This document shows, one piece after another, positions 8,111-16,720 of a stretch of 35,202 nt of DNA. Position numbers and translations under genes: made by a program. Location of the stretch: positions 1-35,202 of the forward strand of contig DXHA01000022.1 of the NCBI GenBank assembly GCA_019113675.1. The letters are read 5' to 3'. The notes under the pieces are model-generated. The model saw only the letters and a program-made list of their open reading frames with translations, was not told where the DNA came from and did no database searches. Within the stretch, counting starts at the first letter, position 1. Each line of letters opens with the position of its first letter. Source of the DNA: Candidatus Yaniella excrementigallinarum. Its GTDB lineage: Bacteria; Actinomycetota; Actinomycetes; Actinomycetales; Micrococcaceae.

Positions 8111-8904
8111 TGAACAAAAAGATGGTGTGTTTGGACGTAGACGGCACGATTGTAGACTTCGATGGTCATATGTACCCGGAAGTGCGAAGCGAAATCCTTA
8201 ACGTCATGGATGCCGGACATCACGTCCTTATCGCCACCGGAAGAGCCTTCCATGCCACACTGCCCGTGATCCGCGACGTCGGTCTACACTCCGGCTACTC
8301 GGTATGCTCCAACGGAGGCGTGTCCCTGCGGTTAGATCCAGAATTGGAGGAGGGCTTCGAAATCGTTGCCCGCAGCACTTTCGATCCCTCATCAGTGCTG
8401 GAAACCCTACGGAACCGTATCCCAACCGCTAAATTTGCCATCGAAGATGTTGATGGCCGGTACCTGTCCATCGAACGGTTTCAAGATTTCAGCTTCGGAG
8501 TCCGCGCAGCCGGTGTAACCTTCGAAGAACTACAAGAAACCACCGCGGTACGACTGGTCGTATTCTCCCAAGGCGCCTCAACTCGGGAATTTGCCTCCGC
8601 CATCGAATCGCTCGGCTTGCAAGGCGTCACCTATTCCGTTGGCTACAACAACGCCTGGCTCGACGTCGCCGGTGCCGGGGTAACAAAAGCATCCGGACTC
8701 GAAGCGCTACGTCAAATATTGCACGTCGATGAAGCAGATACCGTTGCCATCGGTGACGGGTTCAACGACGTGGAAATGTTGCAGTGGGCCCAACGCGGGG
8801 TCGCCATGGGCCAGGCGCCACGCGAAGTTAAACAAATTGCCGACGAAATTACCGGAACTGTGCACGATGGTGGGTTAGCCACTCTACTGCGAACCCTGCT
8901 CTAA
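8110..8904 (+). CDS. Cof-type HAD-IIB family phosphatase
   Basis: This 264-residue enzyme is a HAD-superfamily hydrolase with a type IIB cap, the Cof/YidA group that dephosphorylates sugar phosphates and other small phosphoesters. Motif I is DVDGT near residue 9, where the first Asp is the nucleophile. Motif II lies in ATGRAFH, a SNGG loop follows, motif III is the Lys in TKASGLEAL, and motif IV is GDGFNDVEML. The substrate is unknown. The ATG at 8110 overlaps a perfect palindrome and has no clear ribosome site. The gene converges with an HTH regulator that ends 31 bases downstream. Confidence 0.92.
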   Translation: MNKKMVCLDVDGTIVDFDGHMYPEVRSEILNVMDAGHHVLIATGRAFHATLPVIRDVGLHSGYSVCSNGGVSLRLDPELEEGFEIVARSTFDPSSVLETLRNRIPTAKFAIEDVDGRYLSIERFQDFSFGVRAAGVTFEELQETTAVRLVVFSQGASTREFASAIESLGLQGVTYSVGYNNAWLDVAGAGVTKASGLEALRQILHVDEADTVAIGDGFNDVEMLQWAQRGVAMGQAPREVKQIADEITGTVHDGGLATLLRTLL

Positions 8905-8923
8905 ACGATCGCCAAAAGCGTCG

Positions 8924-8935
8924 TCGTCGCGACGA
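8924..8935. terminator. Palindrome between convergent genes
   Basis: TCGTCGCGACGA is a perfect 12-base palindrome between the HAD stop and the regulator stop. It could form a short GC-rich hairpin on either strand. No T-tract is present. Confidence 0.3.
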
Positions 8936-9580
8936 TTATGACAATCCGCTGTTGGCTTGGATACTGACAGCCGCGTCAGTTTGATCCAGCAGCAAACTCA
9001 CCGCCGCACGAACATCGTGCTCGGTATTATACAGCGACCGTTTAACTGCCTGTGAGACAGCCTGGACCGTCATATCTAATTCTTGTGCCACATGACGCTG
9101 CTGGCCGCGCACCCCGGGCACCAGCCGGTCCAATACGGCCCATTCGGCCGTTGAACGCCGCGACACGACGTGGCCAAGCAACTGCAAAACGCTCTGGGCA
9201 TGTTTGCTCAGCTGCGTCGGATTTACGCCACGGGGCGGCTTGGCAGCCTCAATACGCAACGGCACCAATTGTCCTTGTTTCGAAGCCAGCGACACCGCCA
9301 GGTCGGCGGCCTTAACCCCTGAACCTTCAAGCTTGCCGTTTCCATTTTCGGCGGCCCCACCGACACCAATACCGACATGCCAGAGCCCCAACCGCATGGC
9401 ATGCAACGCCATAGCGACGACTTGCTGAGAGCTTTCCACAGCGGAGTGGTACACGGTAGGATCTGCCGCACGTGTCACCGGAAAATCAGCACCAAGCCGT
9501 TGCGCAAAGTCTTGTTGCAAGGCTTGCAAATTTTGTTCAGTGGGCTCGGTGGCGCGCTGGGTCATTTTCACAACAAACAT
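8936..9580 (-). CDS. SatD-like HTH protein of unknown function
   Basis: This 214-residue protein begins MFVVKMTQRA and resembles a group of actinobacterial proteins with an N-terminal domain ending in a GLWHVGIGVGG stretch (65-75) and a C-terminal helix-turn-helix. The HTH lies at about 160-185 (GQQRHVAQELDMTVQAVSQAVK), the usual form of this group. It may be a transcriptional regulator related to SatD; no ligand or target is known to me. The ATG at 9580 is chosen because AAGGA lies 7 bases upstream; the frame itself extends back to 9634. A good sigma-A type promoter precedes it. The neighbouring pyrophosphatase is separated by a terminator, so this is probably a single-gene unit. Confidence 0.7.
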   Translation of the reverse strand: MFVVKMTQRATEPTEQNLQALQQDFAQRLGADFPVTRAADPTVYHSAVESSQQVVAMALHAMRLGLWHVGIGVGGAAENGNGKLEGSGVKAADLAVSLASKQGQLVPLRIEAAKPPRGVNPTQLSKHAQSVLQLLGHVVSRRSTAEWAVLDRLVPGVRGQQRHVAQELDMTVQAVSQAVKRSLYNTEHDVRAAVSLLLDQTDAAVSIQANSGLS

Positions 9581-9604
9581 GCTTCTATCCTTGCATGTAC
9601 CCAA

Positions 9605-9634
9605 CCTATAGCGCGAGGGATTTTGAATAGTCAA
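9605..9634 (-). promoter_or_regulatory. Sigma-A type promoter of the HTH gene
   Basis: On the minus strand TTGACT (9634-9629) and TATAGG (9610-9605) are separated by 18 bases. This gives a leader of about 15-20 bases containing the AAGGA ribosome site. It is the best -35/-10 pair in the window. Confidence 0.55.
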
Positions 9635-9662
9635 TGGGTACGCTGTTTAAGTTTAAAACAGT

Positions 9663-9696
9663 TAAACGCCGCGAAAGCGTACTCTCACGGCGTTTA
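9663..9696 (-). terminator. ppa: Rho-independent terminator of ppa
   Basis: TAAACGCCG and CGGCGTTTA (9663-9671 and 9688-9696) form a perfect 9-bp stem around a 16-base interior, starting 21 bases after the ppa stop. On the minus strand it is followed by ACTGTTTT, a short T-rich tail. Confidence 0.7.
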
Positions 9697-9716
9697 GTTG
9701 CAAATCCGACTGCTGG

Positions 9717-10196
9717 TTAACCTTTGAAACGCTGTATGGAGGCCTGCAGTTCAGCTTCGGCTGCTTCGCGACCCTTCCACCCCTCAGTACGGACCCATTT
9801 GCCAGGTTCCAGATCCTTATAGCGGGTAAAGAAATGCTCAATTTCGAGGATAAGGTACTCGTTGATATCTTCGAGTTCTTGAATATTATCGAAACGCGGA
9901 TCGGTTGGCACACACAGCAACTTATCATCGCCACCGCCGTCGTCGGTCATGGAAAAGATCGCAATCGGACGGGATTCAACCACGACGTTGGGCACCAGAT
10001 CAAAACCTGGCAAATACACCAGCGCATCCAAAGGATCGCCGTCTTCACCTAGCGTATTATCAAAATAACCATAATTGGTCGGGTACTGCATGGCAGTAAA
10101 TAGGATACGGTCCAGGTGCAAACGACCAGTTTCTTCGTTAATCTCATATTTGACGCGCGACCCGGCTGGGATCTCAATAGTGACGTCGTGGTGCAT
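9717..10196 (-). CDS. ppa: Family I inorganic pyrophosphatase
   Basis: This 159-residue soluble enzyme hydrolyses pyrophosphate to phosphate and so drives biosynthetic reactions forward. The family signature DGDPLDALV binds the catalytic metals, and the surrounding PTNYGYFDNTLGEDGD block is canonical. The length is typical for the hexameric bacterial form. The frame extends upstream to 10250, but the ATG at 10196 is chosen because GGAG lies 6 bases before it and MHHDVTIEIPAGS is the normal N-terminus. It diverges from dacB across 164 bases, as in mycobacteria, and ends in a clear hairpin terminator. Confidence 0.96.
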   Translation of the reverse strand: MHHDVTIEIPAGSRVKYEINEETGRLHLDRILFTAMQYPTNYGYFDNTLGEDGDPLDALVYLPGFDLVPNVVVESRPIAIFSMTDDGGGDDKLLCVPTDPRFDNIQELEDINEYLILEIEHFFTRYKDLEPGKWVRTEGWKGREAAEAELQASIQRFKG

Positions 10197-10247
10197 TATT
10201 TCTCCATCTGTTGGCGATATGGCTTGCCGCACCGAAAAGAACGGTCG

Positions 10248-10261
10248 CAAGCGTATGCTTG
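10248..10261. promoter_or_regulatory. Inverted repeat in the ppa/dacB divergent region
   Basis: CAAGC-GTAT-GCTTG is a 5-4-5 inverted repeat about 50 bases upstream of ppa and 100 upstream of dacB. It could be a regulator site or a chance palindrome. I found no clear promoter hexamers for either gene here. Confidence 0.25.
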
Positions 10262-10360
10262 ATCTAAGGTTATTACGTGCACGGGTTATTCACGAAAATG
10301 TGCCGAAGGGTGCAAAGACATTAAACAGGCTAACGCGAACACAGTTCGACAGGTGACACG

Positions 10361-11929
10361 ATGATAGCGACCAAACCGTCCGGTCGGCGGGCAAACCACA
10401 CCCGAAATCAGCGCCGTTGGCCGAATGCTTGGGTGCTCGGTGTGTTACTGGGGCTCATCGTCGGTGGCGGCACGGCTTGGCTCTATCCACCCCCGAGTGT
10501 GGACATGATCAAAGTGCAATCAGCCGAATGGTACGACAGCATGCGCCAGCTAGTGTTCAGTACCGATACCGACACCGGCGCTGGCAACCACGAACCAAGC
10601 GTGTACGCCCAAGCACCAATTCAATTCCCACCCGAGCCGCATAACGACGCTCATACCGACGACGCTCTGGCCGCCGATGATGTCGCCGAACTGGTGAACG
10701 TCAACGCAGCCCTGCCCGACGACGACAAACTGGCCACCGTACTTGACGATGCCATGGACGAGACCGAATACAAAAACCGTATGGTGGTGGCCGATGTCGC
10801 CACCGGAAAAACCCTCTACGATAACGGCGGCGACGACCCCATAGTGCCAGCATCCACACTCAAACTATTCACCGCCGTCAGCGCACTCGACCAGCTAGGC
10901 GCCGACCACCGGTTCACCACATCAGCCGGTTACGACCCCGCACTGGGGGTGGTACTGACCGGTGGAGGAGATGGACTGTTGTCCACAGGTGCAGGCACCG
11001 GTGAAACGGTGGGCTATGCCGGGCTCAGTGATCTAGCTCAAAAAACCTGGGACGAAATTTCCAACCAGCTCACCGCTGACCCCCAACAAACAATCGACGT
11101 GTGGGCCGATGTCTCACGCTACGACGAACCCTGGGTGCACCCTACTTGGAATGACGGCCTGATGACTTCAGGATGGGTTTCACCGATCTATCCGCTCAAC
11201 ACATACGGCGGTTTTTATTCCGACCCCAGTTACGACAACACAGCAGTCGAAGACGGCGCTAGCTACGCCGGTGGGGCATTTGCTCAACGGCTCACCGACC
11301 TAGCAGCCGCTGAGGGGTTTGACATCGAGTTCCGCTATTCCGGTCAACTGGACCAACCCAGCGACATTGAAACCGCCGCCGAAGTTCGTTCCGCACCACT
11401 TGGACAACAACTTGAGTTTGCCATGAAACAGTCCAACAACATGCTGCTCGAAATGTTTGGACGTGAAGCTGCTATAGCAGCCGATAACACCCCAAACTTT
11501 GAAGGCTCCACCAATACCACCATGGACACTTTAGAAGGACTGGGGATTTCCACCGAATCTCTCGAATTCGTTGATAACAGTGGGCTATCGCCAAATAATC
11601 ATGCCACCCTGAACTCAATAATGCAGCTCTACGAAGTGATTCTGGCCCAGGAACACCTGCGTCCAATCCTCCACTCGCTGACCATCGCAGGTTATGACGG
11701 GACTATGCAGCAACGCATGGATCAAGCCCCCTACTCCGGAATCGTGCGATCCAAAACTGGCACTCTAGAAGTGGCAAATTCTAACGTAGGATTAACCGTC
11801 ACCGATGATGGACGAACGCTCTGGTTTGGAGTAAATACCACCGGTGCCGGACAAGATTACGCCGGGGCCCGGGATGAGCAGGATGGCCTAATCGAAGCAT
11901 TAACCGACTGTAACTGCAGTGGAAAGTAA
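10361..11929 (+). CDS. dacB: D-alanyl-D-alanine carboxypeptidase/endopeptidase (PBP4 type, S13)
   Basis: This 522-residue penicillin-binding protein trims peptidoglycan peptides at D-Ala-D-Ala bonds outside the cell. The three active-site motifs are present: SxxK as Ser165-Thr-Leu-Lys168, SxN as Ser358-Asn-Asn360, and KTG at 465-467. A membrane segment at 23-42 acts as an uncleaved anchor or signal. It is followed by an Asp-rich linker to about 125. Unusually, the C-terminus ends in CNCSGK with two cysteines. The ATG at 10361 has AGGTG 5 bases upstream. It heads a run with a zinc metalloprotease, tilS and hpt, the same order as in other actinobacteria. Confidence 0.94.
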   Translation: MIATKPSGRRANHTRNQRRWPNAWVLGVLLGLIVGGGTAWLYPPPSVDMIKVQSAEWYDSMRQLVFSTDTDTGAGNHEPSVYAQAPIQFPPEPHNDAHTDDALAADDVAELVNVNAALPDDDKLATVLDDAMDETEYKNRMVVADVATGKTLYDNGGDDPIVPASTLKLFTAVSALDQLGADHRFTTSAGYDPALGVVLTGGGDGLLSTGAGTGETVGYAGLSDLAQKTWDEISNQLTADPQQTIDVWADVSRYDEPWVHPTWNDGLMTSGWVSPIYPLNTYGGFYSDPSYDNTAVEDGASYAGGAFAQRLTDLAAAEGFDIEFRYSGQLDQPSDIETAAEVRSAPLGQQLEFAMKQSNNMLLEMFGREAAIAADNTPNFEGSTNTTMDTLEGLGISTESLEFVDNSGLSPNNHATLNSIMQLYEVILAQEHLRPILHSLTIAGYDGTMQQRMDQAPYSGIVRSKTGTLEVANSNVGLTVTDDGRTLWFGVNTTGAGQDYAGARDEQDGLIEALTDCNCSGK

Positions 11930-11976
11930 TTAACCCCGTCGTTGGTAAAAACGATTGAACGTGATGGGATGGACAC

Positions 11977-12993
11977 ATGCAAATTTTTAATCAGGACGTC
12001 GCTGCTGCTACCGGACGCAAGTTAACCCCACCCGGACCACGCGTGCCCGCAACCGATGCCATCGTGGAAGCCGAAGGCTTGCGTGCTGCCGTACACGCTG
12101 CGGCCCAGCATGTGGCGAGCCTTAGCAAGTTACCCGCCGTGGCACACTGGGATGAGATAACGGTCGCAGACGACGTCAACATTCTCGTGGTTGACCGGCC
12201 AGGATGGATCACTGTTAACGCCGCATCACTTCAGGTCATGTTAGAACCAGCATTTAACCGGTTGGCCGACAAGAACCCCGACCTTGTAAAAAGCGTCGGC
12301 AAATCAGCCCCGGCAGCCTTTTCTGGTGCCCAGGTTGGGTCAGTACTAGCCTTTTTGTCCACCAAGGTATTGGGCCAGTTTGAACCATATGAAGCCAAGG
12401 CCAGTGGGACCAGCCCACGGCTCATGTTGGTGGCCCCGAATGTGATGATGATTCGCGATGAGCTGGGGCTGCCCGCTGATGATTTTCGCTTTTGGGTCAG
12501 CCTGCACGAACTCACCCACGTGGCACAATTTGCTCAGGCCCCCTGGTTAGCCGACCACGTACTGGATATCGCCACAGAATTCCTTTTGACAAACCTTGCG
12601 CCTGAAGCCGAAGGCGAGCTTACCCGTGACCAAAAAGTTGAACGCGTTAAAAGCCTAGAAGCCCAAATCACCGGGGTCATGTCGTTACTTGAAGGACACG
12701 CTAACGTCATCATGGATGCCGTTGATCCGGGACTAGTACCTAGTGTCAAAGAAATCCGGGAACGTTTTGATGCACGCTCATCGAAATTCAAATGGTTTGG
12801 ACAACTATTGCGCAAAATTTTTGGGCTCGATGCAAAAGCGAAACAATATAAGAAAGGCCAGTCCTTTGTCTCAGCCGTGGTAGACCAGGTTGGCATAGAA
12901 CAATTCAATGTGGTGTGGCAAAAGCCTGAACATTTGCCGACCGCTGAGGAACTAACCGACGCCGACGCGTGGATTTCCCGCGTGTTGGGTTAA
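11977..12993 (+). CDS. Zinc-dependent metalloprotease of the DUF2342 family
   Basis: This 338-residue protein is a member of the actinobacterial DUF2342 family, sometimes labelled 'putative hydrolase/coenzyme F420 biosynthesis associated'. The zinc motif HELTH is at 177-181, and EGHANVIMD near 239-246 supplies the probable third ligand. It lacks a signal peptide, so a cytoplasmic location is likely. The substrate is unknown. The gene sits between dacB and tilS, a conserved position (Rv3626c in M. tuberculosis). The spacing of 47 bases from dacB and 19 to tilS suggests one transcript. The F420 label rests on database naming, and nothing here supports it. Confidence 0.88.
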   Translation: MQIFNQDVAAATGRKLTPPGPRVPATDAIVEAEGLRAAVHAAAQHVASLSKLPAVAHWDEITVADDVNILVVDRPGWITVNAASLQVMLEPAFNRLADKNPDLVKSVGKSAPAAFSGAQVGSVLAFLSTKVLGQFEPYEAKASGTSPRLMLVAPNVMMIRDELGLPADDFRFWVSLHELTHVAQFAQAPWLADHVLDIATEFLLTNLAPEAEGELTRDQKVERVKSLEAQITGVMSLLEGHANVIMDAVDPGLVPSVKEIRERFDARSSKFKWFGQLLRKIFGLDAKAKQYKKGQSFVSAVVDQVGIEQFNVVWQKPEHLPTAEELTDADAWISRVLG

Positions 12994-13012
12994 GTCTGCC
13001 CGCATTACTAAA

Positions 13013-14140
13013 GTGACGAACCCGAACTCTCAGCCTCACATGCCGCAAGGCCCCCCACAGTGGCCACCCAAAAGCGCCTGGCCGGCAGCCATGCATAACG
13101 GCATCGCCGCATTAAAAACCTTTGCAACCCAGTGGCACAACGATACTGATACAACGACACATCCAATAGCAGTAGCTGTTTCCGGTGGTGCCGATTCTTT
13201 GGCGCTAGCCGTTTTAGCTGCTGAAACCCAACGCGTCACAGGCACGCCTTTTGGGGCGATTGTGTTGGACCATCAACTACAAGAAGTAACAGCCGAGGTT
13301 GCAAGAGCTACCGCAGTCCTCTGCCGTGGTTTGGGATTAGAGCCGGTGGCAACATGTGCTTTGGAAATCCGCGATCACGGTGAGGGCCTTGAAGCGTCAG
13401 CAAGACGTGCCCGGTATGCCGCTTTCGTGGAATTAGCAACCACAATGCAAGCCGCCGGTGTGCTCACTGCTCACACGGCTAACGATCAAGCTGAACAGGT
13501 ACTTTTAGGCTTGGCCCGGGGCTCAGGTTTGCGTTCCATTGCTGGCATCAGAAAACAGCGAACCCACAAGATAGCAGGGCACGAGCCTATCCACATCGGT
13601 CGCCCGCTTTTAGATTTAACTCGTAAGGATACAGAAGCGATTTGCGCCTGGGCTGGCATACAGTACTTTGAAGATCCGATGAACCAGGAACATTCCATAG
13701 CCCGTATCAGGGTTCGTCAACATCTATTACCGGCTCTGCTGGATCCGGACACGGGTTTGGGCCCCGGGGTGTTTTCGGGATTGGTGACGACGGCCGCGCT
13801 CGCCGCTGATGATACTGCCGTGCTTGAACAGCTGGCAGAACAAACCTATCATTCGCTTGGCGTTGAAGGGCAGCAATGCATAGAGTTCCCTTTGCGGCAA
13901 CTACAAAAGTTGCAACCAGCGATTCTGCGTCGTGTTGTAGCCCTTGCAGTACAACATTTTGGTGCCCCAACACCATCGGCGGAGCGATTAGCTGCGGTCC
14001 AAACACTAGTGTGGCCACCGGTGGGTAAGGCCTCATCGGCCGGTCCGATTCAGTTAGAGGGACATCTGAGTGTCTACCGCAAAAAAGATGCTGAAGAATA
14101 TGCAAAACTATTAGTTATCCGTTCACATCCGAGCGAATAA
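13013..14140 (+). CDS. tilS: tRNA(Ile)-lysidine synthase
   Basis: This 375-residue N-type ATP pyrophosphatase attaches lysine to C34 of the CAU-anticodon tRNA-Ile so that it reads AUA. The PP-loop SGGADS is at 57-62, LDHQLQ at 85-90, and the AHTANDQAEQVLLGLARGSG block follows. The C-terminal tRNA-binding region is short, as in many actinobacteria. The GTG at 13013 is used; an ATG at 13040 is also possible since the first 30 residues are Pro-rich and poorly conserved. Neither has a strong ribosome site, so coupling to the metalloprotease stop 19 bases upstream is plausible. hpt follows after 22 bases. Confidence 0.94.
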   Translation: MTNPNSQPHMPQGPPQWPPKSAWPAAMHNGIAALKTFATQWHNDTDTTTHPIAVAVSGGADSLALAVLAAETQRVTGTPFGAIVLDHQLQEVTAEVARATAVLCRGLGLEPVATCALEIRDHGEGLEASARRARYAAFVELATTMQAAGVLTAHTANDQAEQVLLGLARGSGLRSIAGIRKQRTHKIAGHEPIHIGRPLLDLTRKDTEAICAWAGIQYFEDPMNQEHSIARIRVRQHLLPALLDPDTGLGPGVFSGLVTTAALAADDTAVLEQLAEQTYHSLGVEGQQCIEFPLRQLQKLQPAILRRVVALAVQHFGAPTPSAERLAAVQTLVWPPVGKASSAGPIQLEGHLSVYRKKDAEEYAKLLVIRSHPSE

Positions 14141-14162
14141 TCTGACACTACGAGGAGTGACC

Positions 14163-14714
14163 ATGAAGGCCGAAGACGTTTCAGATGATTTAGAGTCAGT
14201 GCTACTCAGCCGTGAGGAAATCGACGAAATCGTCCAGAACCTTGCCGCCAAAATCGATCGGGATTATGCAGGCAAAGAAGTTTTATTGGTTGGTGTGCTC
14301 AAAGGCGCATTGATGATTATGGCTGATCTCTCCAGAGCTATGAAGACTCACGTAACAGTGGATTTTATGGCTGTATCTTCTTATGGATCTGGAACAAAAT
14401 CCTCCGGCGTGGTGCGAATCATCAAAGATCTTGAAGAAGATCTCATGAACCGTCACGTGTTGATCGTGGAAGATATTGTCGACTCGGGACTAACACTGTC
14501 TTGGCTGAAAACTAACCTCGAATCGCGTGGACCTGCTTCGGTAGAAATTGTGACATTGCTCCGAAAGCCAGAGGCTCTGGCTGTAGACATTGACGTCAAA
14601 TATATCGGCCGAGATATTCCGAACGAATTCGTAGTCGGTTATGGGCTAGATTTTGACCAGAAATATCGCAACCTTGATGTGCTTGGCACGCTGGCGCCAC
14701 ACGTTTACCAATAA
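14163..14714 (+). CDS. hpt: Hypoxanthine phosphoribosyltransferase
   Basis: This 183-residue purine salvage enzyme converts hypoxanthine or guanine plus PRPP to IMP or GMP. The PRPP-binding loop is EDIVDSGLTL at 103-112, and VGVLKGALMIMADL and SSYGSGTKSSG are family blocks. A GTG at 14157 is in frame, but it overlaps the ribosome site GAGGAG (14152-14157), which is correctly spaced for the ATG at 14163. The pairing tilS-hpt is conserved. In most relatives ftsH follows directly, whereas here an HNH endonuclease gene on the other strand intervenes. Confidence 0.96.
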   Translation: MKAEDVSDDLESVLLSREEIDEIVQNLAAKIDRDYAGKEVLLVGVLKGALMIMADLSRAMKTHVTVDFMAVSSYGSGTKSSGVVRIIKDLEEDLMNRHVLIVEDIVDSGLTLSWLKTNLESRGPASVEIVTLLRKPEALAVDIDVKYIGRDIPNEFVVGYGLDFDQKYRNLDVLGTLAPHVYQ

Positions 14715-14734
14715 AGTGTGATCGTCGGGTGGTG

Positions 14735-14774
14735 GCCCGATGTTAATTCACCGCGGGCCCCTAGTGCATCGGGC
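14735..14774. terminator. Inverted repeat between hpt and the HNH gene
   Basis: GCCCGATG (14735-14742) and CATCGGGC (14767-14774) form a perfect 8-bp stem around 24 bases. An overlapping TCGGG/CCCGA hairpin precedes it. It lies between convergent genes and could terminate either one, although no T-tract is seen. Confidence 0.4.
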
Positions 14775-14783
14775 TCGACTCAT

Positions 14784-16538
14784 TTATGTTCCCCGATGAA
14801 CGATGTTACGCAGCCAAGCCTCCTGCTGGGCGTTGGGTTCCAGTAGGAATTCAGGAAATTGGTTCTCATTGAGGCGCACTTTCACTTTGGTCTGATGAAT
14901 AATGTTGTGGTGGAATCGGCATAGCATGACGGCGTTATCTAACGAGGTCGAGCCGCCATTTTGCCAGTGAACGATGTGATGGATGTCCGAAAGCATATGT
15001 GGCATGTGGCAGCTTGGGTATGCGCATCCGCCATCGCGTAAAATTACGGCCCGACGAATACTTATTGGAAAGGATCGTTGCGCTCGCCCGACATCGAGAG
15101 GCTCACCTTTAGAATTAAGCACAGCCGGGATGATTGATGCATTACACGATATTTGGCGAAGTGTGGCCCAGTCCATGCCCATATTTTCGTAATCGTAGAG
15201 TTCAGGGAAAGCCTTCCGACCTTCTATAAGCGCTGAAATTTCTGCTTTGACGTTCGGGTCGTCTGAACCGAAATCTAGGTACGTACCGGCTAAATCGGCG
15301 TACTGTAGCCCAACGGTCACACTGGGTGACACATTGACCAGCTGTCCGAGACCAGGAATGACTGCCCCGGACGGCGCAACATCTTCGGCGTGTTCTGTAT
15401 TGATAGTCTCCTGGGCTAGCCCGGAGTCGAAACTGGTCAGTACAAGACCTGTTTCTAAAATATCTAACACGAAATGGGACCACCGCTGTGCAGCTGTGCG
15501 ATTATCGTACAGCATCGGTATGTCATACTCGGCATCGGCTGGCGTGATGCGCTCCGCACCGGATTGTCGTTTGGTATCGCTACTGGATTCTTCATGAATC
15601 CGTGATAACTGGGTTCGAAGATTATTGATCTGCTGTCGTAATCGTTCTAGCACGTGTTTGTACTGCCACTTGGTCATAACCCAGTCAAGGCGAACATGGT
15701 TATCACCCAGCGGAGAAATAAATCGCAATCCCTCCTCGTATTGCAGTTGTTTAGGAGTTAACCGCGTTCCAGGCTTTGTGAATTGGCGATTGGTGCTGCG
15801 TTTCACTCGGTCTGCGAATTTGCGCACTTCGGAAGGCGAGGCATGCAACGCCTTGGCCAAAAACTCGCCCTCCTTGGTAGCCGCCAGTTGATCGGCTTGG
15901 CTGTCTGTTGAGCCAGCACGTTTGGCAGAGGCTCGGATCGAACGCAGACGATCGATAATAAAGTTTGCCGACGACGGATCAATCCTTCCGTCAGCCATAG
16001 CACGCTGGATTTTGACCGCCCGAGTTTTTGAGGCGCCGGGTTTTGCGGGGTTGGCGCTTGCGATTCGCATCCGACGATCCACTTCGGTCACATCGATCCC
16101 CAAGAGTCTGGCCTGAAAGTCGCGGGCATTTTTGAATGGCGTATTACCTTTATGAGCTAACGTTGCGCTGCGAGCTTCGGCTGTTTCAAACCATCCTTCC
16201 AACAGCATGGCTAATCGACATTGGAAATTGTAAAAGCGACGATGGTTTTCTTCGGCGATTCGCGAGACTTCGCCCAGCGTTAGGGTGTCATCATCGGTTT
16301 CAGTAGCTGAGGGGACCAGCTGCCGTGTTGGTGTGGACTCTAACTGCTCGTTAACCAATGATTGCAATGCCAGCAGTTCGCCGGGGTCCATGTCTTTGAG
16401 GGAGTCCCCGAAGCGTTGACGTAACCTTTGTACGGTTGCGGCGTAGCTGGGAAAAAGCCGTTGAGTTTCGGTTGGCTCCGGCAGGACGGCGTCGTCCTGG
16501 TGTTGTTTTTCGGTTGTAGCATCCAGTGGTGTGGGCAT
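14784..16538 (-). CDS. HNH endonuclease, 13E12/DUF222 family
   Basis: This 584-residue protein has the architecture of the actinobacterial 13E12 repeat family: a long helical DUF222 region (about 90-400) followed by a C-terminal HNH nuclease. The HNH module lies at 505-548, with two Cys pairs (505/510 and 536), a DIHHIVHW core and the RFHHNIIH end. Such proteins occur in many copies in actinobacterial genomes; in M. tuberculosis the REP13E12 copies serve as the integration target of prophage phiRv1. Its cellular role is not established. The ATG at 16538 follows a very strong AAAGGAGGT 7 bases upstream. The gene interrupts the usual hpt-ftsH order on the opposite strand, which suggests insertion. 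Confidence 0.9.
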   Translation of the reverse strand: MPTPLDATTEKQHQDDAVLPEPTETQRLFPSYAATVQRLRQRFGDSLKDMDPGELLALQSLVNEQLESTPTRQLVPSATETDDDTLTLGEVSRIAEENHRRFYNFQCRLAMLLEGWFETAEARSATLAHKGNTPFKNARDFQARLLGIDVTEVDRRMRIASANPAKPGASKTRAVKIQRAMADGRIDPSSANFIIDRLRSIRASAKRAGSTDSQADQLAATKEGEFLAKALHASPSEVRKFADRVKRSTNRQFTKPGTRLTPKQLQYEEGLRFISPLGDNHVRLDWVMTKWQYKHVLERLRQQINNLRTQLSRIHEESSSDTKRQSGAERITPADAEYDIPMLYDNRTAAQRWSHFVLDILETGLVLTSFDSGLAQETINTEHAEDVAPSGAVIPGLGQLVNVSPSVTVGLQYADLAGTYLDFGSDDPNVKAEISALIEGRKAFPELYDYENMGMDWATLRQISCNASIIPAVLNSKGEPLDVGRAQRSFPISIRRAVILRDGGCAYPSCHMPHMLSDIHHIVHWQNGGSTSLDNAVMLCRFHHNIIHQTKVKVRLNENQFPEFLLEPNAQQEAWLRNIVHRGT

Positions 16539-16618
16539 ATCGCGTACCTCCTTTCATCTTGAGGCTTGTCCTTAGTTTGGTGCTTCCACAGACTGAATAC
16601 AGCCGCGGCCACCGCAAT

Positions 16619-16627
16619 TGTGGATAA
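16619..16627 (-). promoter_or_regulatory. DnaA-box consensus sequence
   Basis: TGTGGATAA is the exact complement of the DnaA box TTATCCACA. A perfect match is expected about 0.3 times by chance in a window this size, so the significance is modest. It lies about 100 bases before ftsH in intergenic DNA. Confidence 0.35.
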
Positions 16628-16714
16628 CTTCCAGGTAGGTGCCGATAAGGCCGAAAACCTTCCACCGATTGCGAAAGGAAATGAGACGTAGTGATCAATG
16701 CTTGACGAACCAGG

Positions 16715-16720
16715 TACCTT
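16715..16720 (+). promoter_or_regulatory. ftsH: -10 element (TACCTT) for leaderless ftsH mRNA
   Basis: TACCTT is followed by 7 bases and the GTG at 16728, the same geometry as at serS and panC. It supports the GTG as the true ftsH start. Confidence 0.5.
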
